A stretch of 39,341 nucleotides of DNA from an uncultured Lachnospiraceae bacterium (GTDB lineage Bacteria; Bacillota; Clostridia; Lachnospirales; Lachnospiraceae), in the NCBI GenBank assembly GCA_947566705.1, contig CANOLA010000023.1:1-39341 (forward strand), in the 5' to 3' direction. Positions 1 to 9,686 of the stretch are shown here, piece after piece. Position 1 is the stretch's first letter, and the number at the start of each line of letters is the position of its first letter. A program made the position numbers and the translations under genes. The notes under the pieces were generated by a model, which worked only from the letters and a program-made list of their open reading frames with translations, was not told the DNA's origin and did no database searches.

Positions 1-64
1 ATGGTAAGCACATAACCACATACCATTTCTTTTTTAAGACTTTACTTTGTTTAGATGCCAAACT

Positions 65-96
65 GCAAAAACGGCGGACCATGTCGGTCCGCCGTT
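65..96 (-). terminator. Intrinsic terminator of the minus-strand gene run
   Basis: An 11-bp perfect stem (AACGGCGGACC at 70-80 with GGTCCGCCGTT at 86-96) closes a 5-nt loop. Read on the minus strand it is followed by a run of five T (67-71). It lies 26 bases past the stop of the PAP2 gene. Nothing recognisable is seen in bases 1-64. Confidence 0.88.
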
Positions 97-122
97 CCAG
101 CCTGCAGTATAGTCTGCCTCAT

Positions 123-668
123 TTATGATTTCTTTTTCATCCTGGAGAACAGCGAAGCCACCGGATACTTCCGTGAAACATAATTTACTGCCAACGCAAC
201 CCCCGTCCCCAGTAAAATCCCCGCAAACACATCCGTCGGAAAATGCACGAAATTGTAAAGCCGCGAAAACGCAATAAGCGTCGCAACTGCCAGCGCCGCA
301 GCCCCTGTTTTCCTGTGACAGCAAAAAATCGTCACCGCCGCCGTAAAACTGTTCATGGAATGTCCGGACGGAAAGGAAAAATCCGACGGATTTTTCACCA
401 GAAGCGCCACACCGGGGTCGATCCAGCAGGGTCTGTCACGCGCTACCAGGTTTTTTAAAACCAGGTTCCCAATAAAAAGAACGAGTATCATGGAAACAAA
501 CATCTGGATTCCACAGGTTCTGTACTTTTTTGAAATGCAAAACACCAATGCCAGGACAATCCATAAAATTCCAGCGTCCCCAAGTGTGGAAAAAAATATC
601 ATGATTTTGTCCAGAACCGGATGGTGAATCGTCTGCAGTGCATACAGCCAGTCAAATTCCCAAGCCAT
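123..668 (-). CDS. PAP2-family membrane phosphatase
   Basis: A 181-aa membrane protein of the type 2 phosphatidic acid phosphatase superfamily, which removes phosphate from lipid substrates such as phosphatidate or undecaprenyl pyrophosphate at the membrane. All three signature blocks are visible: KNLVARDRPC (K-x6-RP), PSGHSMNSF (PSGH) and SRLYNFVHFPTD (SR-x5-H-x3-D). The catalytic His and the proton-relay His and Asp are therefore present. Hydrophobic stretches around the motifs fit five or six helices. The start at 668 is chosen because GGAGG ends five bases before that ATG; the in-frame ATG at 680 has no ribosome site. It is the last gene of a run that also holds the parvulin-like lipoprotein and ends at the terminator at 65-96. 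Substrate is not predictable from sequence; a BacA-like role in lipid carrier recycling is possible. Confidence 0.9.
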   Translation of the reverse strand: MAWEFDWLYALQTIHHPVLDKIMIFFSTLGDAGILWIVLALVFCISKKYRTCGIQMFVSMILVLFIGNLVLKNLVARDRPCWIDPGVALLVKNPSDFSFPSGHSMNSFTAAVTIFCCHRKTGAAALAVATLIAFSRLYNFVHFPTDVFAGILLGTGVALAVNYVSRKYPVASLFSRMKKKS

Positions 669-686
669 AACTCCCTCCATCTGCCA

Positions 687-1679
687 CTACATAAAATGCT
701 TACTGTAAACCGAAAAAAATGTATCCGTGGTAATATCTTCCGTATCCTTTAATGTTACCTCAGACCACAGCTCATCATTGAACTGGAATTCTGCCGCTTC
801 CACAAATGCCTGGTATGTGTCATCAAAGCGCTCCTCCTCACGGTTCATACGGATGATCTCTTTGTTTTTTTCAGTAAGCTCTTCTTCATATTTATTCAGG
901 CAGAATATAAAATAATACGAATCTTCCGCCTCAATCATCGGAGAACATTCCCCGTCGTCCAGGTTAAACGCGATTTCCTCCACAGCCTCCGGGTATTCCC
1001 CCCGTGCCACCAGGCTTTCGAGGTTTCCGGATTTACCAAAAGAAGCTGCCACAGCTGTAAATTCCTCTCCGTCTTTAAGCTTTTTTTCTGCAGCAGCCGC
1101 CTGTTCTTTGTCCTTTAATACCAGCTGCTGCACCCGGATGACCCGCGCCTCATCATCGCTCACCTCTTCGTCTGTCCCCTCGGTCAGCACTGCATACAGT
1201 TTCTGCGCAAGCGCATAGTCTTCATATGCTGTCTGGATGTCACTTTTATTTACATCCATAAATTTCCGTTCCGCCTTCGTCAGCGATTCATAGTATTCCT
1301 CTGCCGCAGCTCCCGCCTTCTCCTGCTCCTCCTCGGAAAGCTTCATACCGTCTTCTTCCGCCAGAAGCCCCATACAGATAATGCGTGAAAGCTCCTCGAC
1401 TGCCACGGACTTTGCATAACTTTCCAGTTCCTTTTGCATGTCGTCCTTTTCCCAGAGCCTGATGCCATGTACCTGTCCGTACAGATTCCGGTAATTGCAG
1501 AAATATAACTTTGCATATTTAATGTCACATTTATAGTCATTCATCCTGAAAACTGTTTTATGGTTTTTTAACTGCCTCGCCTCAATCCGGATTTCCCTGT
1601 CTCCGATTTTACATCCGGTAAACGCCGGGGCAATAAGGCATACAGCCAGTATGACTGCTGCCGCACGGTATTTTTTCAT
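687..1679 (-). CDS. Parvulin/SurA-like lipoprotein (probable peptidyl-prolyl isomerase)
   Basis: A 330-aa exported lipoprotein. The N-terminus has a short basic start, a hydrophobic core and a lipobox ending FTGC, so Cys 23 would be lipidated and the protein anchored outside the membrane. Residues of roughly 30-170 are a helical SurA_N-like arm. Roughly 180-275 resemble a PpiC parvulin domain: an RVIRVQQLVLKDKEQA strand-helix start, the 'GEEFTAVAASFGKSG' segment and a 'YYFIFCLNKYEEE' end. The classic parvulin active-site residues are hard to place, so isomerase activity is uncertain and it may act only as a chaperone. Family members such as PrsA help exported proteins fold. It starts 8 bases after the preceding small gene, with AGGGA upstream of the ATG, and is probably cotranscribed with it and with the PAP2 gene. 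Confidence 0.8.
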   Translation of the reverse strand: MKKYRAAAVILAVCLIAPAFTGCKIGDREIRIEARQLKNHKTVFRMNDYKCDIKYAKLYFCNYRNLYGQVHGIRLWEKDDMQKELESYAKSVAVEELSRIICMGLLAEEDGMKLSEEEQEKAGAAAEEYYESLTKAERKFMDVNKSDIQTAYEDYALAQKLYAVLTEGTDEEVSDDEARVIRVQQLVLKDKEQAAAAEKKLKDGEEFTAVAASFGKSGNLESLVARGEYPEAVEEIAFNLDDGECSPMIEAEDSYYFIFCLNKYEEELTEKNKEIIRMNREEERFDDTYQAFVEAAEFQFNDELWSEVTLKDTEDITTDTFFSVYSKHFM

Positions 1680-1687
1680 ACAGATCC

Positions 1688-1951
1688 CTATCCTTCAACA
1701 ATCAAAAACCGGCCGCCCGGCAGTGCAAACAGTTCTTCTGCCGAAAGCAGCTCATCATCATCCATTCCGGCAATATCCGTTCCTGCCTCATCAAAATATT
1801 CCTTTACTTCCTGCAGGCTGCTGCAGACAACTGCCATACAGTCCTCTAAAAAAGCTTCCGCCTCTTCCGGGGTATCCGCAACATTTTCCGGAAAAAGCTG
1901 ATTCTGGTGTTCTAAAAAGTACGAAAGCACTTCGTCATCATATTTATCCAT
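1688..1951 (-). CDS. Small acidic conserved protein, function unknown
   Basis: An 87-aa acidic protein starting MDKYDDEVLSYFLEHQ and ending GGRFLIVEG. I recognise the type as a small protein common next to cell-envelope genes in Lachnospiraceae. Automatic annotation sometimes labels such proteins glyoxalase, but no metal-binding His/Glu pattern of that family is visible and I do not adopt the name. The start at 1951 is set by a GGAGG seven bases upstream; a longer in-frame start at 2011 would overlap the promoter. It is the first gene after a strong promoter (1983-2011) and is followed closely by the parvulin-like lipoprotein. Confidence 0.75.
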   Translation of the reverse strand: MDKYDDEVLSYFLEHQNQLFPENVADTPEEAEAFLEDCMAVVCSSLQEVKEYFDEAGTDIAGMDDDELLSAEELFALPGGRFLIVEG

Positions 1952-1982
1952 AATTAACCTCCGCGATATTATGCTTTTTTTT

Positions 1983-2011
1983 ATTATATCGAAATTCTTT
2001 TCCTGCGACAA
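1983..2011 (-). promoter_or_regulatory. Sigma-A type promoter for the small protein-parvulin-PAP2 run
   Basis: On the minus strand a TTGTCG -35 (2006-2011) is 17 bases from a perfect TATAAT -10 (1983-1988). Start of transcription would fall near 1976, about 25 bases before the ATG at 1951. The motif sits in the 76-base gap after maf, so the last three genes can be transcribed apart from addAB-maf. Confidence 0.75.
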
Positions 2012-2027
2012 GACAGTTTACGGAATT

Positions 2028-2654
2028 TTACCATGTCGTCAGACTGATCCCAAGCTTCTTAAGCTCCTGGTAAAGCCTTCCGACCGGAAGTCCCACCACG
2101 TTATTATAATCCCCGCGGATTTCACGGACATATGCGGCAAAACTTCCCTGTATCCCGTAACTGCCCGCCTTATCCAAAGGCTTACCGCTTTCCACATAGC
2201 GCGTAATTTCTTCTGCGTCAAGGGGATAAAACGCCACTTCCGTTTTTTCCACAAAGCCATGCTCCCCTGTCCTGCCGGATTTATCAATAAACACAAGTGT
2301 CACTCCGGTATACACCTCATGCGTCTGTCCGGAAAGCATACGAAGTGTTTCCTCCGCCTCCCGGCTGCCTTTTGGTTTTCCCAGAATTTCTGCTTTGTGG
2401 GCAACAATGGTATCCGCGCCAATCACAAGAATATCTTCCGGCGTAACAAGATGTTTATGCGTTTCATTGTATGAAACGATTCCCGAAGCAACCTCTTCTG
2501 CTTTTTGTCTGGAAAGCTCCTCCACGATTTCCTCCGGCTTTGTTTTCGTAATGGTTTCCTCCCCCTTTGCCGGGCATACTTCAAAATCCACCCCGATCTG
2601 TTCCAAAAGCTCTTTCCGCCTCGGCGATGCGGATGCAAGAATTATTCTGCTCAA
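2028..2654 (-). CDS. maf: Maf family nucleoside triphosphate pyrophosphatase
   Basis: A 208-aa Maf/YhdE-type pyrophosphatase that hydrolyses non-canonical or methylated nucleoside triphosphates and has been linked to septum formation. The family signature is clear: ILASASPRRKELL at the N-terminus, a central VIGADTIV with the conserved Asp, KPKGSREAEETLRMLSG, and DKAGSYGIQG near residue 165. The start is a TTG codon at 2654, supported by GGAGG eight bases upstream and by the conserved N-terminus beginning right there. The first 74 bases overlap the 3' end of addA in another frame. The gene follows addB-addA and is probably translated by coupling. Confidence 0.95.
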   Translation of the reverse strand: MSRIILASASPRRKELLEQIGVDFEVCPAKGEETITKTKPEEIVEELSRQKAEEVASGIVSYNETHKHLVTPEDILVIGADTIVAHKAEILGKPKGSREAEETLRMLSGQTHEVYTGVTLVFIDKSGRTGEHGFVEKTEVAFYPLDAEEITRYVESGKPLDKAGSYGIQGSFAAYVREIRGDYNNVVGLPVGRLYQELKKLGISLTTW

Positions 2655-5600
2655 TCTTTACTACCTCCTGCAGCCGGAAGGAATAGATTAATTTCTCCCC
2701 GGCAGTTTTTTTATGTTCCCCTGTGGAAAAATACCTCTCCAGTGCGTCAGCATACAGGGAAAGCTGCGTCTCATAACGAAGTACAAGCTCCCTGGCATGC
2801 TCCACGCGGTCCGTCTTGTAATCCAGCAGAACAATTTTGTCCTGTTCCAGCCAGAATACGTCAATAATTCCCTGTATCAGAATATCGTCTTTCTGCATGA
2901 CAAACGGTTTTTCCCGGTATAATTCTCCCCGAAGTGCCGCAGATGCCATACGTGCCGCCACATCCGATGAAACAAACCCCTCAATCGCGGGTGGAAAAAT
3001 AAGGCTGTACCATTCCTCTGTCAGCTCACCGGATAAAAGCATGCGTTTCATCTCGGATTTTACAAATGCCCGAACAGCTTTTTTATCCGTTCTGTCAATT
3101 TCTGCAATCGCCATGAAATCCAGGCATTCCATCATTCTGTGAACCGCAGTACCACGCCTTGCGCCCGCATTTTCTGCAGGCGAAACAGAGTCTGCATGAC
3201 CCTCTGGCTGCGTCCTGGCAAAATCCGGTATATAAATTTCCCGCTCCTCCATAAGAAAATCAGGGACTGCTGCCTCTCCTTCGGTTCTGTCATAACTGAT
3301 TACCATGGAATCATGCTTTAATTCCGACACAGAATACTTGCTTTTTAGCCCCGGCTTACCCTGGTGCGGGTACTGGTAGGAAAATAACGTATCATACTGT
3401 TTTACCATTTCCTCTTCTGCCTGCTCCACGGCACTTATTAACTCCCTGTATCCAAGCGACTTTTCTGCTTCTGTCTCCACTGCAGCAAAGACCAGCTCCC
3501 CCGGATTTACGGTTTTCAGATGGTATTTGTCCGGATAGGAAAGCATGGCGGGAAGAATCCAGTCCAGACAGCAGGAAGCCGCCTCCCGCTGCCTGTAGCT
3601 GACCGGTACTCCTTTTTTTGTGTTGCCGGTAAAACCGGAAAGTGTTTTTTCAAAATCCTTTACCACTCCGGTCAGTATGAGCTTTTCCTTTGCACGCGTC
3701 AGCGCCACATATAAAACGCGAAGCTCCTCCCCAAGATTTTCCCGCTGCAGCCGGTCCGCAATTTCATGGCGGAACAGACAGTTCTTTTTTACTTTCGGTT
3801 TTCCCGTAATTTCACTAAATCCCATGCCAAGGTCCGGATGCAGCACAAGCGGATCCCTTGCATCCATCTGGTTGAATTTTTTGGAAAGCCCCGATACGAA
3901 CACAACCGGAAACTCCAGTCCCTTGCTTTTATGAATCGTCATAATCCGCACAACATCCGCATTTGCATTGGTGTCCGCTTCCCCGAAATCTATGTCATAT
4001 TTCTGCAGACGGTCAATATACCTCATAAAATGAAACAGTCCGCGGTAACTGCTCTTTTCATAGGCTGCCGCCTTTTCCAGCAGCATATCAAGGTTTGCCG
4101 CCCGCTGTTTTCCAGCCGGAAGCGCCGCTGCATAATTTCCGTATCCGGTAACATCCAGGATTTTCTGTATCAGCTCGTGAACCGGAAGGTCCCGCTGCCT
4201 GCGCAGAGAACTGTACACCTGGTAAAATTCGGCCAGCGTCCCTTCCGAGGCATTTTTCATTGCATGAAACGCCGCCTGTGCAAATGTCACCTGTGTTTCG
4301 TTTACCCGGATTTCTGCAAGCTCCTCCTCATCCAGTCCCGCCATCGGGGATTTTAATACCGCAGCCATCGGAATATCCTGGTACGGATTATCCAGAATCC
4401 GAAGCATTGACAGCACGGTCTGTACTTCCATGGACGAAAAATATCCCGTCCGGGATTCCACATATGAGGGGATTCCCTGTTCGGCAAGCACTTTGACAAA
4501 ATCTGTTCCCCAGTCCTTTAAGCTGCGGAACAGAATCACTATATCTGAGTATTTCAGGGGCCTTTTTTGTCCGCTTTCTTTATCCTTAACCTGCATTTCC
4601 CCCATCAGCCTGTGAATGCGCCCTGCTACCAGATGCGCCTCGATTTCCCGTTTTCCCAGATCTTTTTCATCGTCAAAAAACTCATCCTTTTCATCAAGGA
4701 GCAGAAGCTCTGCCTGCATCCCGTTATCATCCTGGTAGTCTGCCCCGGGATAAAGCGCGGCTTCTTCGTTATAGGCAACGCGCCCCAGGTCAGGGCTCAT
4801 AAGCTTGTAAAATATATCGTTGCAGAAGCAAAGGACTTCCTCACGGCTTCTGAAATTTTTGTGAAGGTCAATTCGCTGTGTCAGGCTATCCTCCGTGGAA
4901 AACGCCGCATATTTTTCCATAAAAAGCTCCGGTCTTGCAAGCCGGAACCGGTAGATGCTCTGTTTTACATCCCCGACCATAAACATATTGTGTATGCCGT
5001 CCTTTAGTCTGGATACTGCCAGCATGATTTCCTCCTGCACCTGGTTGCTGTCCTGGTACTCGTCAATCATGATCTCCTCAAAATGCGCGCGGAATTCCTC
5101 TGCGGTCTTTTTACATTCCTTCGTTTCCTCATCCACCAGTATCCTCAGGGCAAAATGCTCAATATCTGAAAAATCCACAACCCGCCTGCGCTGCTTTGCT
5201 TCTGCCATTGCCTCTGTATACAAAAGGGCAAGGCGCACAAGTTCCTCTGCCACGGGACGAAGCCGCATCACCTGTGCCAGAAACTCTTCCATATCCATGG
5301 AAAAGTATTTTTTCCCCAGCTCGGCAATTTCTTTTTTGATGCTGTTTCTTCCGTTCTGTACGGCTTCCTTTTTTGCCGCATCCCCGGTAAACCCACGGAC
5401 CGGGGCAAGGTTTTTGAATTTTAAGTTCTGGAAAAAACGCTTAAGCATACGGTAATCTGTCAGGCTTTCCACCTCACAAAACTGTTCTATATCCGCTTCC
5501 AGCGCCGCAAGGTATCCCTGCGGCCCGTCCGGCGCTGCCGCCATGTCCCAAAAAGACTGAAGCTGCTTTTGCATATCGAGAAGAAGAAGCTTTACATTTT

Positions 5601-6246
5601 CGGTGATATCTGTAATCATCTCTGTCTGTAAAAGCTCTTCTGTCGTTTTCACCTGGTACGGCTTTACGAGATTTTTAATCCATTCCACTGGCCACGGGCT
5701 GCTCAGGGAGGCTTTATAAATTTTTCCCACCATGTCACGCACCGTCTGGTCGGAACGCTTTCCTGCGTAAGTGTCCACAAGCTGTTCAAACTCCGGCTGC
5801 TGCAGGGCATACTGCGATTCAAATACTTTTTTCAGTATATCCTGTTCAAGAAGACGGATTTCCCCCTCGTCCGCAATGCGAAAATTCGGGTCCAGGTGAA
5901 TTTCCTCAAAATGGTTTCTCACCACGAAAAGACAGAAGCTGTCAATTGTGGTAATCATGGCATTGTGGATTAATGCCGACTGACGGCGCAGGTGTGCATT
6001 GTCCGGATTTTTTTCACACTCCCTGTCGATTGCCGCCCCGATTCTCTCCCGCATCTCCGATGCAGCCGCCCTTGTAAAAGTCACAACCAGAAGTCTGTCT
6101 ATATCAACCGGATTCCCGCTGTCTGTCACCAGCTTTATAATTCGCTCCACAAGCACTGCGGTTTTTCCGGATCCAGCCGCTGCCGATACAAGGATGTCGC
6201 GGTTTCTTAAATCAATGACTTTCTGCTGTTCACTGGTCCACCCCAT
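2581..6246 (-). CDS. addA: ATP-dependent helicase/nuclease subunit A (AddA)
   Basis: The 1221-aa helicase-nuclease subunit of AddAB, the Gram-positive equivalent of RecBCD, which processes double-strand ends for RecA. Walker A (GSGKT, residues 25-29) and Walker B (DEYQDS, 395-400) mark the UvrD-like motor. The C-terminal RecB-type nuclease has GIIDVFW (Asp near 1129) and DYKTD (1142-1146), so the nuclease looks active. Length matches B. subtilis AddA. The start at 6246 is chosen over ATGs further up because AAAGGAG lies eight bases before it and the protein begins at the conserved WTSEQQ. It overlaps the end of addB by 17 bases. The last 24 residues run past the usual family end (after EVVKI) and overlap maf; they look like a tail gained by loss of a stop. 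Confidence 0.97.
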   Translation of the reverse strand: MGWTSEQQKVIDLRNRDILVSAAAGSGKTAVLVERIIKLVTDSGNPVDIDRLLVVTFTRAAASEMRERIGAAIDRECEKNPDNAHLRRQSALIHNAMITTIDSFCLFVVRNHFEEIHLDPNFRIADEGEIRLLEQDILKKVFESQYALQQPEFEQLVDTYAGKRSDQTVRDMVGKIYKASLSSPWPVEWIKNLVKPYQVKTTEELLQTEMITDITENVKLLLLDMQKQLQSFWDMAAAPDGPQGYLAALEADIEQFCEVESLTDYRMLKRFFQNLKFKNLAPVRGFTGDAAKKEAVQNGRNSIKKEIAELGKKYFSMDMEEFLAQVMRLRPVAEELVRLALLYTEAMAEAKQRRRVVDFSDIEHFALRILVDEETKECKKTAEEFRAHFEEIMIDEYQDSNQVQEEIMLAVSRLKDGIHNMFMVGDVKQSIYRFRLARPELFMEKYAAFSTEDSLTQRIDLHKNFRSREEVLCFCNDIFYKLMSPDLGRVAYNEEAALYPGADYQDDNGMQAELLLLDEKDEFFDDEKDLGKREIEAHLVAGRIHRLMGEMQVKDKESGQKRPLKYSDIVILFRSLKDWGTDFVKVLAEQGIPSYVESRTGYFSSMEVQTVLSMLRILDNPYQDIPMAAVLKSPMAGLDEEELAEIRVNETQVTFAQAAFHAMKNASEGTLAEFYQVYSSLRRQRDLPVHELIQKILDVTGYGNYAAALPAGKQRAANLDMLLEKAAAYEKSSYRGLFHFMRYIDRLQKYDIDFGEADTNANADVVRIMTIHKSKGLEFPVVFVSGLSKKFNQMDARDPLVLHPDLGMGFSEITGKPKVKKNCLFRHEIADRLQRENLGEELRVLYVALTRAKEKLILTGVVKDFEKTLSGFTGNTKKGVPVSYRQREAASCCLDWILPAMLSYPDKYHLKTVNPGELVFAAVETEAEKSLGYRELISAVEQAEEEMVKQYDTLFSYQYPHQGKPGLKSKYSVSELKHDSMVISYDRTEGEAAVPDFLMEEREIYIPDFARTQPEGHADSVSPAENAGARRGTAVHRMMECLDFMAIAEIDRTDKKAVRAFVKSEMKRMLLSGELTEEWYSLIFPPAIEGFVSSDVAARMASAALRGELYREKPFVMQKDDILIQGIIDVFWLEQDKIVLLDYKTDRVEHARELVLRYETQLSLYADALERYFSTGEHKKTAGEKLIYSFRLQEVVKIEQNNSCIRIAEAERAFGTDRGGF

Positions 6247-9200
6247 GGACTCTTCTCCTTTCTTCATGCTCCGCAAGCGCAAGTTCTGTTTCCATCTGCC
6301 CGTATACCATATCTTTGTGGACTGACGACAGATGCCTGAACTGGTATGCTCCGCTGTCGATATTACATACACTCCGGTAAGGACAGAAATTACAGCTGCA
6401 GTCCGTCCCTTCCCTGTAAGGGTTCACACGCACATCCCCGTCAAAAATCGCCTTTCCCTGACGTTTCATCTGCATTCTGACATAGCGCATCACCAGATCA
6501 AATTCTTCCGTGGATGCCACATGGGAACGCGTTTTCGATAATTCCCCGGATTTTTTCAGCTCCACCGGAATCACCTCTGAGCGCCCTTCTAAATTCTCAT
6601 CCATGGCAAGATAAACAGATTCATCCGAATTTACCACCCCATCCGGACGAAGCGCCATTAACAGAGCATGCTCTGCATCCTCATCCGCCAGTTCCTGCCC
6701 TTCAATGACCGGGTCGTCTATATGGTAATAAAGTACGCCGCCCGGTTTCACCTCTGCATGATTATGCTCCTTTTTTTCAAGCTCCAGCGCTGCATCCAGA
6801 TATACCATAAGCTGCAGCTGCAGTCCCTGGTAAATCCGCACAAGATCAAACTTCGTGCTGCCGGATTTATAGTCAATTACTTTAATTGTGATTTCATTTT
6901 CATCTTTATAGGTATCTATCCGGTCTATCCTTCCGGCAAGCTGCATTTGTACATCCGTATCAAGCACCAGCCTGAGCGCCTTTGTTTCATCCAGTCTGGA
7001 AAATGAAATCTCGAATTTATCCGGCGTAAATTTCCCCGCCTGCACCTGCTTTGTCAGTGCCCAGACAGTCTGGGAAAAAATCCGCTTCATCCGTTTCATC
7101 TGGAAGGTTTCTTCTGCCGTTATCTGTACCGTGATATTCGGATATTCCAAAACAGCTTCTTCCATGGCGGCATCTGCAAAATGATCCCTCACCTCATCCG
7201 TAACATGGAACCAGTCGTACTCCGATTGTCCCAGCATTCTGCTGTAATGTTCCAGTGCCGTATGGTAAAGGTTTCCCATATCCACGCTTTCAAATCCCCT
7301 TATCTCACGTTCCCTGAGCTTTAATCCGTACTGTAAATAATGGGCATAGGCACATGCCGCAAAACGTTCCAGACGCGTAATGCCTGCATCCACATTCTTT
7401 CCGTACAGTGCAAGCGCCACGGCGCGGCTGATGGAATCTGTTTTCGGACTTTCATATGCCGCCGACAGCAGCATCTGCACACTCTGGCTTCTGTTTCCCT
7501 GCAAAAACCACTTTGCCAGTGCAAACCAGGAGGCATCCCTTGTTCCGTGGATCAGATAATCAAGCGCTGCATCTTCCGTGTAAAAATCCGGCTCTTCCTT
7601 TACTTCCTGGTGCTCATCTAATACAAGCTTTGGGAAAAGCTTTCGGATTACGCCAATCAGATAGGACGGGCGGATGGCCTTTCCCTCGCCGTCCACTTTT
7701 GCATAGCTGATATACAGCCGCTCGGAGGGCTTTGTCAGGCTGCGGTAGAGATAAAACCTCTGGATAAACGCCTGCTCCCTTGCAGACGGCGCAAGCTCCA
7801 TGCCCAGGGCAAGCAGAAATTCCCTTTCATATTCAGAAACAATTCCCCCGGCGTTTGACGCTTTGGGAATAATACCGTCATTCACACCGACAAAAAATAA
7901 AACCTTGATATGATTTAATCTTGTACGCTCGATATCTCCTATTGTTACGCTGTCATAGCCGGGCGGAATCACTGCAACCTCTGCAGCCGACAGTCCCGCA
8001 TCCAGAACTTCGGTAAAGCTGTCAGTCTCCAGTGGCTCATTCCCCAGCAACATGTTGAATTTTTCAAGTAATTGTATCACGATTTTATAAATCTGTTCAT
8101 ACTCTTTTGCCTTTGTCTCTTCCCCGTTCTTAAGGTATTCTGCCTCCCGCTCCCAGAGCTGTTTTTGTATGTCCAGTGTAACCAGAAGATTGTACAGGGC
8201 ACAGATACCGTCATGAACGCTTGCATTTTTGTCTGCAAAAACATCACTCACGGGTGCAAGCAACTCTGCCGTCTGCTGTCTTAACTTTTCCAGACTGGCA
8301 AGATTGTAAAGGCTCTGCTGCTTCGGCATATGTATCCAGTGCTTGTTCCATGCTTTCTTCCCCTGGATTCCCATGGCAAGCAGGTAATTGTCCAGACGGT
8401 CCAGCTCATCCTCGTCAATGCCGCAGAAACCGCAGCGCAGAAACCTCATCATGGCTTCATAACTGTAGTTGTCCGCCACAATCTCAAGAACTGCACGGAT
8501 CATCTCAATAAACGGATGGAACAGTACTTCTTTTGTCGTGTCCATAAAATACGGGATCCGGTATCTGGCAAAGAGGGGCTCTATATAATTCCGGTAAGCC
8601 TCCACCGCGCCTGTCACCACGGCAATTTCCCTGTAGCGGTATCCGCTTCTTACCAGACGGTTGATTTCCCTTGCTGCAAGTGTCAGTTCCTCCAGCGGGT
8701 TTTTCGCGGAGGAAAGATGAATTTCCTCTGGCCGGGTATCCATCCGGCCTTGTTTTTTCCGGAACAGGTTCTGTTCCAGAAAGGCAAGTGACGGCGCACG
8801 GACAAAACGTTTTTTTTCACAGTCTGACAGCACAACCGGCTCCAGTACCGGGACACGGAGCGCATATGCCATTCTCATAAGGGAAAACACGGTTTTTTTT
8901 GACAGATAAAACAATTCCTCGTTTCCGCTGCTGTGGTAAAAATCCTCTCCGGCATCGATTGTCAGCGTGATATAAATGCTCTCAGCCACCAGAAGCAGTT
9001 CTTTTAGCAGTGTGTTCTGAATCGGGGTAAAACCAGTAAATTCATCAAACACGATTACGCTGTCCCTTAACAGCCCGGACTCCGGGGCAAGGTCTTTTAA
9101 GACGTTTAATATTTCCTCCGCAGTAATGCAGCGGCCGTCCATGTATGAGACAAACGCCTGGTACATGGTGACTATGTCTGAAAGCTTCGCCCGCAGGACG

Positions 9201-9649
9201 GATGAAAGATCCTCCCTTTCCGTCAGCGTAAGAAGCTGCTCTGGTGAGACATTGTACTGAACAAGTTCACTGATAAAGGACTTTACCTCCCCGATATATC
9301 CCATCCGGTTCATATTGGCACGGAGCACAGTCAGGTTATTTTCCTGTTCCTGCGCAAGCTTGCGCAGCACCAGGTTTTTTCCGGTTTCCTCAAGAATTTC
9401 AACATCCTCTTTTCCGAGTTCATCAAATACGCGGTAGGCAAGACGCTTAAAGCTTAAGACATCGATATTCATAATCACGTTATTGGGAGCAAGCTCTACC
9501 AGCTTCTTTTGTGTCTGCATGGTAAACTGCTCCGGAACGATGACAAGATAATTTTTCTTTGGATGCTCTGTTGCCTGCTTTACAATCTTCTGGTAAATAT
9601 ATTCGGTTTTCCCGCTCCCGGAATTTCCAAGTACAAACTGCAGCGACAT
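6230..9649 (-). CDS. addB: ATP-dependent nuclease subunit B (AddB)
   Basis: The 1139-aa partner of AddA. The N-terminal ATP-binding loop GNSGSGKT (residues 8-15) is kept, followed by the helicase-like fold that in the family scans for the Chi sequence. The C-terminal nuclease domain has GRIDRID and VIDYKSG. The iron-sulfur staple that closes this domain is visible: C1086-x2-C1089-x5-C1095, with the fourth Cys in the FAACAYAHYL segment about 300 residues upstream. It starts with ATG and a GGGAGGACAG site, and its end overlaps addA, the standard addBA order. The partner gene and intact active sites argue for a working complex. Confidence 0.97.
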   Translation of the reverse strand: MSLQFVLGNSGSGKTEYIYQKIVKQATEHPKKNYLVIVPEQFTMQTQKKLVELAPNNVIMNIDVLSFKRLAYRVFDELGKEDVEILEETGKNLVLRKLAQEQENNLTVLRANMNRMGYIGEVKSFISELVQYNVSPEQLLTLTEREDLSSVLRAKLSDIVTMYQAFVSYMDGRCITAEEILNVLKDLAPESGLLRDSVIVFDEFTGFTPIQNTLLKELLLVAESIYITLTIDAGEDFYHSSGNEELFYLSKKTVFSLMRMAYALRVPVLEPVVLSDCEKKRFVRAPSLAFLEQNLFRKKQGRMDTRPEEIHLSSAKNPLEELTLAAREINRLVRSGYRYREIAVVTGAVEAYRNYIEPLFARYRIPYFMDTTKEVLFHPFIEMIRAVLEIVADNYSYEAMMRFLRCGFCGIDEDELDRLDNYLLAMGIQGKKAWNKHWIHMPKQQSLYNLASLEKLRQQTAELLAPVSDVFADKNASVHDGICALYNLLVTLDIQKQLWEREAEYLKNGEETKAKEYEQIYKIVIQLLEKFNMLLGNEPLETDSFTEVLDAGLSAAEVAVIPPGYDSVTIGDIERTRLNHIKVLFFVGVNDGIIPKASNAGGIVSEYEREFLLALGMELAPSAREQAFIQRFYLYRSLTKPSERLYISYAKVDGEGKAIRPSYLIGVIRKLFPKLVLDEHQEVKEEPDFYTEDAALDYLIHGTRDASWFALAKWFLQGNRSQSVQMLLSAAYESPKTDSISRAVALALYGKNVDAGITRLERFAACAYAHYLQYGLKLREREIRGFESVDMGNLYHTALEHYSRMLGQSEYDWFHVTDEVRDHFADAAMEEAVLEYPNITVQITAEETFQMKRMKRIFSQTVWALTKQVQAGKFTPDKFEISFSRLDETKALRLVLDTDVQMQLAGRIDRIDTYKDENEITIKVIDYKSGSTKFDLVRIYQGLQLQLMVYLDAALELEKKEHNHAEVKPGGVLYYHIDDPVIEGQELADEDAEHALLMALRPDGVVNSDESVYLAMDENLEGRSEVIPVELKKSGELSKTRSHVASTEEFDLVMRYVRMQMKRQGKAIFDGDVRVNPYREGTDCSCNFCPYRSVCNIDSGAYQFRHLSSVHKDMVYGQMETELALAEHEERRRVHGVDQ

Positions 9650-9686
9650 CTGTCCTCCCTGTCTTCCCCTGAATGAATGTATGTCA

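Noticed and set aside
34-324. Open frame on the minus strand overlapping the PAP2 gene
   Set aside because: It runs through the terminator and in another frame of a clear gene; a shadow.
6247-6372. Longer AddA start upstream of 6246
   Set aside because: The extra 42 residues overlap addB coding, have no ribosome site and are not part of the family N-terminus.
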